Shown here: positions 6,912 through 11,209 of the stretch, piece after piece
Numbering within the stretch: the first letter of the stretch is position 1
Layout of the letters: each line of letters starts with the position of its first letter
Assembly (NCBI GenBank): GCA_029976905.1
Contig: JAPOLW010000076.1
Span: 1 to 11,209, forward strand
Length of the DNA: 11,209 nucleotides
DNA from: a bacterium
Lineage (GTDB): Bacteria > Desulfobacterota > Binatia > UBA12015
Direction: 5' to 3'
Translations under genes and position numbers: made by a program
The notes under the pieces: model-generated
Databases searched by the model: none
What the model was told of the DNA's origin: nothing
What the model saw: only the letters and a program-made list of their open reading frames with translations

Positions 6912-6939
6912 AGGCTACGGCCCGGCGGGACGCCGTCAA
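6912..6939 (-). promoter_or_regulatory. Candidate sigma70-type promoter for the PDZ gene
   Basis: On the - strand the -35 box TTGACG (6934-6939, five of six consensus bases) is followed after 16 bases by TAGCCT (6912-6917, a weak -10). The predicted leader is about 45 bases long. In GC-rich DNA such matches can occur by chance. Confidence 0.3.
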
Positions 6940-6944
6940 GAGCT

Positions 6945-6965
6945 CCGGCAACCGCAGCGGGCCGG
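6945..6965 (-). terminator. Imperfect hairpin after the photolyase-unit genes, weak terminator candidate
   Basis: CCGGC (6945-6949) pairs with GCCGG (6961-6965), with an inner CCG/CGG stem and an AA bulge. It lies about 36 bases after the flavin-reductase-like stop and just before the candidate PDZ promoter. No T-tract follows. Confidence 0.25.
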
Positions 6966-7000
6966 CAACGCGACACGAGCCCCTCCCGAGCGCCCTTCCC

Positions 7001-7534
7001 TCATCCCCGCGACCGGCGCGCACCGATGCGATCACGCACCCGCGGTCCAACGGGCGCGAGATCGTGACCGCCGAGAAAGAGGATCGGCTCCCGCTCGCGC
7101 GGCCGTCGCTCCCCATGGACCGCCAGGACCGAGAACAAAAAGAGAGCATGGTCCGCGTCGCCCGTGTCGACCTCCTGGTCGAGAGAAAGCTCGAACGACG
7201 TTTCGGCCTCCAGCGCGAGGCGGGTCGCGCGCAACCGCTGCGCGGGGCCGAGTTTCAAGCCGAGCAGGCGAGCCTTGTCGCCGTCTCGCCCCGAGGCGTA
7301 TCCGGTGCGCACGACCTTCTTCCACTTCGCAAAGGGAAGCAGATTCAACGCCGCCTCCCCATGTTCCCGCAGCAGACCCAGGCTATGGTTGCCGCGATCG
7401 ACGGCGATGGCGAAGCGAAAAGGCTCCTTCGAGATCGGCATCCACCAGGCAGCGGCAAACGGGTTGTCGCCGACGGTGACCACGGCGAGTTGCATCGGAT
7501 AGAAGGCCGACGTGTAGGTACCCGACTCCTCCAT
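7001..7534 (-). CDS. Flavin reductase-like, FMN-binding split-barrel protein
   Basis: The product is 177 residues. It has the hallmarks of the flavin reductase-like/flavoredoxin family (PF01613): 'FYPMQLAVVTVGDNPFAAAW' (11-30), MPISKEPFRFAIAV (32-45), 'SLGLLREHGEAALNLL' (51-66), RTGYASGRDGDK (76-87) and 'DADHALFLFSVLAVHG' (126-141). Family members bind FMN and often reduce free flavin or pass electrons to a partner. Its ATG overlaps the TGA of the preceding photolyase gene by one base (TGATG), so translation is probably coupled. I infer that it could supply reduced flavin or electrons to the photolyase(s); this is not shown by sequence. The last dozen residues are Arg-rich and unlike the domain. 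The true partner and cofactor are unknown. Confidence 0.87.
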   Translation of the reverse strand: MEESGTYTSAFYPMQLAVVTVGDNPFAAAWWMPISKEPFRFAIAVDRGNHSLGLLREHGEAALNLLPFAKWKKVVRTGYASGRDGDKARLLGLKLGPAQRLRATRLALEAETSFELSLDQEVDTGDADHALFLFSVLAVHGERRPREREPILFLGGHDLAPVGPRVRDRIGARRSRG

Positions 7535-9165
7535 CACGAGTGCGCGGCCTTCTTGCCCGCAACGCCCGGGGCGATCTCGCGAGCGCGTTTGCGGATCTCG
7601 GCGGCCTCCTGGGCCGGGATGCGATCGAGATTCTTCATCACCAGCGACATGCGGGGATTGCCCGCGAAGCGCTTGCGGTGGCGAAAGAGAAAGTCCCAGT
7701 AGAGCGTGGTGAACGGACAGGCCGCTGACCCCGTGCGCTGAGCGGGATCGAAGGAGCACCCGGTGCAATAGTTGCTCATGCGCGAGATGTATCGCCCGCT
7801 GGCGGCGTAGGGTTTGGACCCGACGACTCCTTCGGTCGAGCCCGGCCGCGCATCCGCGTGCAGAGCCATGCCGACGACATTGGGGGTCGTGACCCAGTCG
7901 ACGCCATCGACAAACATGCCGAGGTACCAATCGGCCACCGCCGCGGGTGCGAGCCCGGCGAGCAGGGCGAAGTTGCCGGTGACCATGAGGCGCTGGATGT
8001 GATGTCCGTAACCGCGATCGAGGACCTCCCCGACCGCCGTCGAGATACATCGCATTTCGCTATGGCCGGTCCAGAACGCGTCCGGCACGGGGGCCGAGGC
8101 GCCCAGCGCATTGCGCTCGCGGTATTGCGGGCCTTCGAGCCAGTAGATGCCGCGCACGAACTCCCGCCAACCGATGATCTGGCGCACGAAGCCCTCGACG
8201 CTCTCCAGCGGAGCCTTCCCCTCGCGCCAGGCCGCAAGCGCGGCTTCGACGCACTCCTGGGGTCGCAACAACTTCAGGTTGAGGGCGGCCGAGAGAAGGG
8301 AGTGGTGCAGGAGTGGTTCCCCGACCCACATCGCATCCTGGTAGGGACCGAACGCCGCGAGCCGTTCTTCGACGAAGGCACGCAGCGCCCGTCGGGCCTG
8401 CGTGCGGTTCACGGGCCACGCGAAGTCCTCGTCACGACCGGGCAACTGGGGCAGGGTCTGCGCCACGACCGCCTGCACCGCACGCGTCGTGGCATCGGGA
8501 GCAAACCCTCGCACGGGAGGCGCATTGGGTCCCTTCTTGCCGAAGGAACGGCGGTTTTCGCTATCGTAGTTCCAGCGGCCGCCCTCGGGCTGCCCGGACT
8601 CGTCGACCAGGATGCCCAGGCGCCGTCGTTGCCAGCGGTAGAAGTCCTCCATACGAAGGCGACGCCGCCCGTCGGCCCACGCTTCGAAGTCCTCGGTGGA
8701 GGTGAGGAAATGGGCGTCGGGCACGACGCGGGTCGCAAGACCGCTGGCCCTGGCGTAGGCTTCGAGACGCTCCCGAACGCGCCAGTCTCCGGGTTCGGTC
8801 CACGCCAGAGCCTGCGGCCGCAATTCCTCGACCGCACGTTGGACCTCCCCATCGAGCGTTTGCGTGTTGTCGGCATCCTCGAGGGAGACGTAGCGCACCC
8901 GGAAACCGCGGCCCTCGAGCGCACCCGCAAAATGTCGCATGGCAGACAGAAAGAGAATGGTGCGCTGGCGATGACTCGGCGGGTCGGTCGACTCGGCGCA
9001 GACTTCCGCCATCAGAACGACGTCCTTCTCACGATCGAGGTCGCGCAGAAGCGTCGCGTCCAGGTCGAGTTGATCTCCCAGGACGACGACAAGGGTGCCC
9101 ACGTCCCCCCCCGCTTTCGCCCCCCGACGGCGCACCGTCTTCTTTCTGGTCACCTTCTTCGCCAT
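7534..9165 (-). CDS. phrB: Iron-sulfur bacterial cryptochrome/photolyase (PhrB/FeS-BCP type, PF04244)
   Basis: The product has 543 residues and is likely a (6-4) photolyase. The N-terminal Rossmann antenna domain opens with 'TLVVVLGDQLDLDATLL' (about 24-40), the 'LGDQL' hallmark of deoxyribodipyrimidine photolyase-related proteins. The four [4Fe-4S] cysteines are C373 (EMRC), C467 and C470 (YCTGC) and C483 (AACPF), matching Agrobacterium PhrB C350/C438/C441/C454. The first-to-second cysteine spacing is six longer here. Relative to C373 the HH pair (388-389), W365 and W413-Y414 fall where PhrB has H365-H366, W342 and W390-Y391, the reported active-site and electron-transfer residues (numbering from memory). 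Residues 1-20 form a Lys/Arg-rich tail before the fold. The ATG at 9165 has AGGAAGG eight bases upstream; the frame is open further upstream but overlaps the previous gene. It is the second gene of the light-repair unit. Confidence 0.95.
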   Translation of the reverse strand: MAKKVTRKKTVRRRGAKAGGDVGTLVVVLGDQLDLDATLLRDLDREKDVVLMAEVCAESTDPPSHRQRTILFLSAMRHFAGALEGRGFRVRYVSLEDADNTQTLDGEVQRAVEELRPQALAWTEPGDWRVRERLEAYARASGLATRVVPDAHFLTSTEDFEAWADGRRRLRMEDFYRWQRRRLGILVDESGQPEGGRWNYDSENRRSFGKKGPNAPPVRGFAPDATTRAVQAVVAQTLPQLPGRDEDFAWPVNRTQARRALRAFVEERLAAFGPYQDAMWVGEPLLHHSLLSAALNLKLLRPQECVEAALAAWREGKAPLESVEGFVRQIIGWREFVRGIYWLEGPQYRERNALGASAPVPDAFWTGHSEMRCISTAVGEVLDRGYGHHIQRLMVTGNFALLAGLAPAAVADWYLGMFVDGVDWVTTPNVVGMALHADARPGSTEGVVGSKPYAASGRYISRMSNYCTGCSFDPAQRTGSAACPFTTLYWDFLFRHRKRFAGNPRMSLVMKNLDRIPAQEAAEIRKRAREIAPGVAGKKAAHS

Positions 9166-9170
9166 CTCGC

Positions 9171-11209
9171 TCACCTTCCTACCACGACCCCCCCGGGCTC
9201 TGCCGCGACCTCGCCGAGAAGACGGCCGGCCAACGCCACGCCACTGGTCCACGCGGCCTCCAGCCGGCCGCCGAGCAGTCCATCCCCGCCCACGGCGAGA
9301 CCGGTCGCCGGGTCATGGAGGCAGGGTTCTCCGAGAGGCTCCTCGACCAGAGCGTAGCGCCACCGGTGCGCCACGAAGGACTCCGGGGCCGGTGCATCGA
9401 AGGTCTCGGCGAACCACGACAGCAACGAGGCCGCGAAGGCGTCGGGGGCGTCCTCGAGGTGCTCCCGCGACCACTGTGGTGACGCGTGCAGTGTCCACCA
9501 ACCGTGGTCGACCCGTCCCGGTTTGCTCGCTTCGCGCGCCAGCCAGGACAGCGGCGCCTCCGCAGACGGGCGCATCGCATCGAAACCCAGGTCGCATCCA
9601 GGCGGGAGCTTGACGGCGACGGCGAGACAGGGCGCAAAGCGGATCGCCCCGAGGCGAGCGGCCCAGGGGTGATCGTCGAGCAGCGCGCAGGCCTGCGGCG
9701 CGGGCAGGGTCACCACGACGCGATCGAAGGGGCCGTAGGTGTCGCCGGCGGCCTCCAGAAGCCAGGCGCCGGCCTGCGGACGGATCGCCTCGATCTGCAC
9801 GCTCCCGCGGACGTCGAGGTCTCGTGCGAGATGGAGAGGGACGGCGCGCATGGAAGGCGTGCCCACCCACCGTGGATCGTCGCCAGACGCGTCCTCCTCG
9901 GGACGACCGTCGGGCCCCAGGAAGCGAGCCGACCAGGCCGCCACGACTCCCTCCTCCCGCCAGGAGAGCACATGCCGAACGAGCGATTCGGAGCGCGCGC
10001 GAAAGAATTGCGCGCCGAGGTCGACATGTCCCTCGTCGGTTCGTTTCGAGGACGCGCGCCCGCCCGGGCCGCGGCCCTTGTCGAAAACGGTCACGGCGAG
10101 ACCGTGATCACGCAAGGTGCGCGCGCACGCGAGACCAGCGATTCCCGCGCCGAGCACCGCGACCGATGGATTGGAGGCCGAACGCGGTCGCTGCACCCGG
10201 GCACGGTAGGAAAGCATGTCGATGCGCCCCGCCTGCGCTCGTGAGGAGCGCCCCCGGATGGTGCCGAGCACCTTACCGCCGCCCGGCATGGGCCGGTCGA
10301 AGAGTCCCAGGCACCACAGGAGCCCGCCGTACGAGGCCGGATCGCGCCCGTCGAGGGCATAGCGATGGTTCAGATCGATCAAGGTGCGCAGCGCCGTTGG
10401 AACATCCTCGCACCAGGCGGGGATCGCCTTGGCCCAGGTCATGCGGACGTTGTTGTGCAGCTCGCCGTGGACGAGGAGCGATTGCTGGGCAAGGTCCCAC
10501 AACGGGTCGCCAGTGCGTGCGCGCGCGAGTCGCTCCCAGGAAAGAGGAGTTCGCGGATCGGAGGCGTGCGCATCGAGGGTGTCGCGTGCCCACTTCGGGA
10601 GGCAGGCGGGATTCTCGGGATCCGACTCGCGCAGACACCAGGTGTAGGCCAACTCGCGCCAGACCAACAATTCGTCGAGGAACTTCCGGGCACCGGCTCC
10701 CGGGTGGGCCGCGGCTTCGCGCGCCAGACGCAGCGGCGAGACGTGACCGTAGTGGAGGTACGCCGACATCCGGCTGGTCGCGTCGGCGACGGGATCGTTG
10801 CGCCGCGCCGCATAGCGCGCCAGTCCGTTGGCGACGAAGGCATCCCAACGTTCGTAGCCGGCGGCCGAACCGCCGGGGGTATCCGGTACAGGTGCGACGC
10901 CATGGTCGATGTCACACGACGCAATCCAGGACGCGATGGAGTCGGAGCCCGGGTCGAGCGGTTCGAAGGGCAGCCGGTCGGGCAGGAACTCCCGCACCGG
11001 GCCGTCGAATTCCGGCCAGACCCGACGCAGCCGCTCCTCGCGCAGATCCCGGGTGGCGTCGCGGTAGGAGAAGGCCCGCGTGGGTTTTGCGCCGACCAGA
11101 CGCATCGGGACGACGCACGCGGTGTCGACGACCCACAGCGGCGTGGACGTATCGTCGAGGATCGCGCGGGTCCACGCGCGCATCGGCGGGGTCGGGAAAT
11201 CTTCGGTGA
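9171..11209 (-). CDS. Class II-like photolyase FAD domain fused to renalase-like FAD oxidoreductase (5' partial)
   Basis: The frame is open to the right edge, so the start and the antenna domain probably lie outside; 678 residues are visible. Numbering is from the in-frame Met at 11183. Part 1 (about 1-330) is class II photolyase-like: 'VVDTACVVP' (18-26), SRMSAYLHYGHVSP (137-150), DELLVWREL (170-178), 'LWDLAQQSLLVHGELH' (228-243), VRMTWAKAIPAW (246-257) and LDGRDPASYGG (277-287). It departs from canonical class II at several motifs (HRYALDGRDPASYGG for DRYELDGRDPNGYVG). Part 2 (about 339-665) is a COG3380/renalase-like oxidoreductase: VAVLGAGIAGLACA (341-354), VFDKGRGPGGRASSKR (366-381), GAQFF (390-394) and a final GLAVGGDGLLGGRLEAAW (628-645). 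The linker (about 314-338) has no stop or obvious internal start. It leads the light-repair unit, ending five bases before phrB. Part 1 may repair CPD lesions; part 2 may reduce flavin. Confidence 0.92.
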   Translation of the reverse strand, partial: TEDFPTPPMRAWTRAILDDTSTPLWVVDTACVVPMRLVGAKPTRAFSYRDATRDLREERLRRVWPEFDGPVREFLPDRLPFEPLDPGSDSIASWIASCDIDHGVAPVPDTPGGSAAGYERWDAFVANGLARYAARRNDPVADATSRMSAYLHYGHVSPLRLAREAAAHPGAGARKFLDELLVWRELAYTWCLRESDPENPACLPKWARDTLDAHASDPRTPLSWERLARARTGDPLWDLAQQSLLVHGELHNNVRMTWAKAIPAWCEDVPTALRTLIDLNHRYALDGRDPASYGGLLWCLGLFDRPMPGGGKVLGTIRGRSSRAQAGRIDMLSYRARVQRPRSASNPSVAVLGAGIAGLACARTLRDHGLAVTVFDKGRGPGGRASSKRTDEGHVDLGAQFFRARSESLVRHVLSWREEGVVAAWSARFLGPDGRPEEDASGDDPRWVGTPSMRAVPLHLARDLDVRGSVQIEAIRPQAGAWLLEAAGDTYGPFDRVVVTLPAPQACALLDDHPWAARLGAIRFAPCLAVAVKLPPGCDLGFDAMRPSAEAPLSWLAREASKPGRVDHGWWTLHASPQWSREHLEDAPDAFAASLLSWFAETFDAPAPESFVAHRWRYALVEEPLGEPCLHDPATGLAVGGDGLLGGRLEAAWTSGVALAGRLLGEVAAEPGGVVVGR
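9174..9180 (-). promoter_or_regulatory. Shine-Dalgarno of the FeS photolyase gene, embedded in the end of the fusion gene
   Basis: AGGAAGG on the - strand lies eight bases before the ATG at 9165 and overlaps the last codons of the preceding gene. It decides the start against an in-frame ATG at 9252 and suggests coupled translation. Confidence 0.7.

Noticed and set aside
6206..7702. + strand open frame of 498 codons opposite the PDZ and flavin-reductase-like genes
   Set aside because: It spans an intergenic gap and two real genes, with no coherent domain and no good ribosome binding site.
7858..9357. Long + strand open frame antisense to the FeS photolyase
   Set aside because: It is the mirror frame of a highly conserved gene and shows no domain; the - strand product carries all family residues.
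10170..10244. Possibility that the fusion is a sequencing or assembly frameshift joining two genes
   Set aside because: Both halves share one frame with no stop and no obvious internal Shine-Dalgarno plus start at the junction. I treat it as a real fusion, though read-level confirmation is still worthwhile.
9824..11209. + strand open frame of 461 codons opposite the photolyase-oxidoreductase fusion
   Set aside because: It is an Arg-rich shadow translation with no motif; the opposite strand encodes recognisable photolyase and FAD motifs.

Overview
This is a GC-rich bacterial window with ten protein-coding genes, packed at near-chromosomal density and with no gap above about 210 bases. There is no rRNA, tRNA, CRISPR array or transposase. 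A predicted lipoprotein, a secreted protein and a GT39 membrane glycosyltransferase suggest a Gram-negative organism. GC content and gene mix would fit a Myxococcota-like or other 'deltaproteobacterial' lineage, but nothing here fixes the taxon. The photolyases imply exposure to light.

Left part (83-4160, + strand): a GT39/ArnT-like integral membrane glycosyltransferase with a 20-bp tandem repeat at its 3' end, a secreted protein with an Ig-like look, a small NTF2/SnoaL-like protein, and a predicted lipoprotein with a LolA-like look. The last three have gaps of 37 and 28 bases and are probably co-transcribed. Middle part (4259-6859): a DUF427 protein and a VOC (glyoxalase-fold) protein on the - strand, a DUF2256-DUF3253 fusion on the + strand, and a membrane-anchored coiled-coil/PDZ protein on the - strand.

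Right part (7001 to the right edge, - strand) is the most interesting region. It is a tight three-gene unit: (i) a class II-like photolyase FAD domain fused in one frame to a renalase-like FAD/NAD(P) oxidoreductase, with its 5' end outside the window; (ii) 5 bases later, an iron-sulfur bacterial cryptochrome/photolyase of the PhrB, (6-4)-photolyase type, with all four cluster cysteines; (iii) overlapping by one base, a flavin-reductase-like FMN-binding split-barrel protein. I infer a light-driven DNA-repair module. Two unrelated photolyase types may cover the two main UV lesions, and two flavin redox proteins may keep the catalytic flavin reduced. The DUF2256-DUF3253 protein lies just beyond the PDZ gene and may belong to the same functional neighbourhood.

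Functions of the secreted, lipoprotein, NTF2-like, DUF427, VOC and PDZ proteins are not known beyond fold or family. All assignments were read by eye from protein motifs; no database search was possible.
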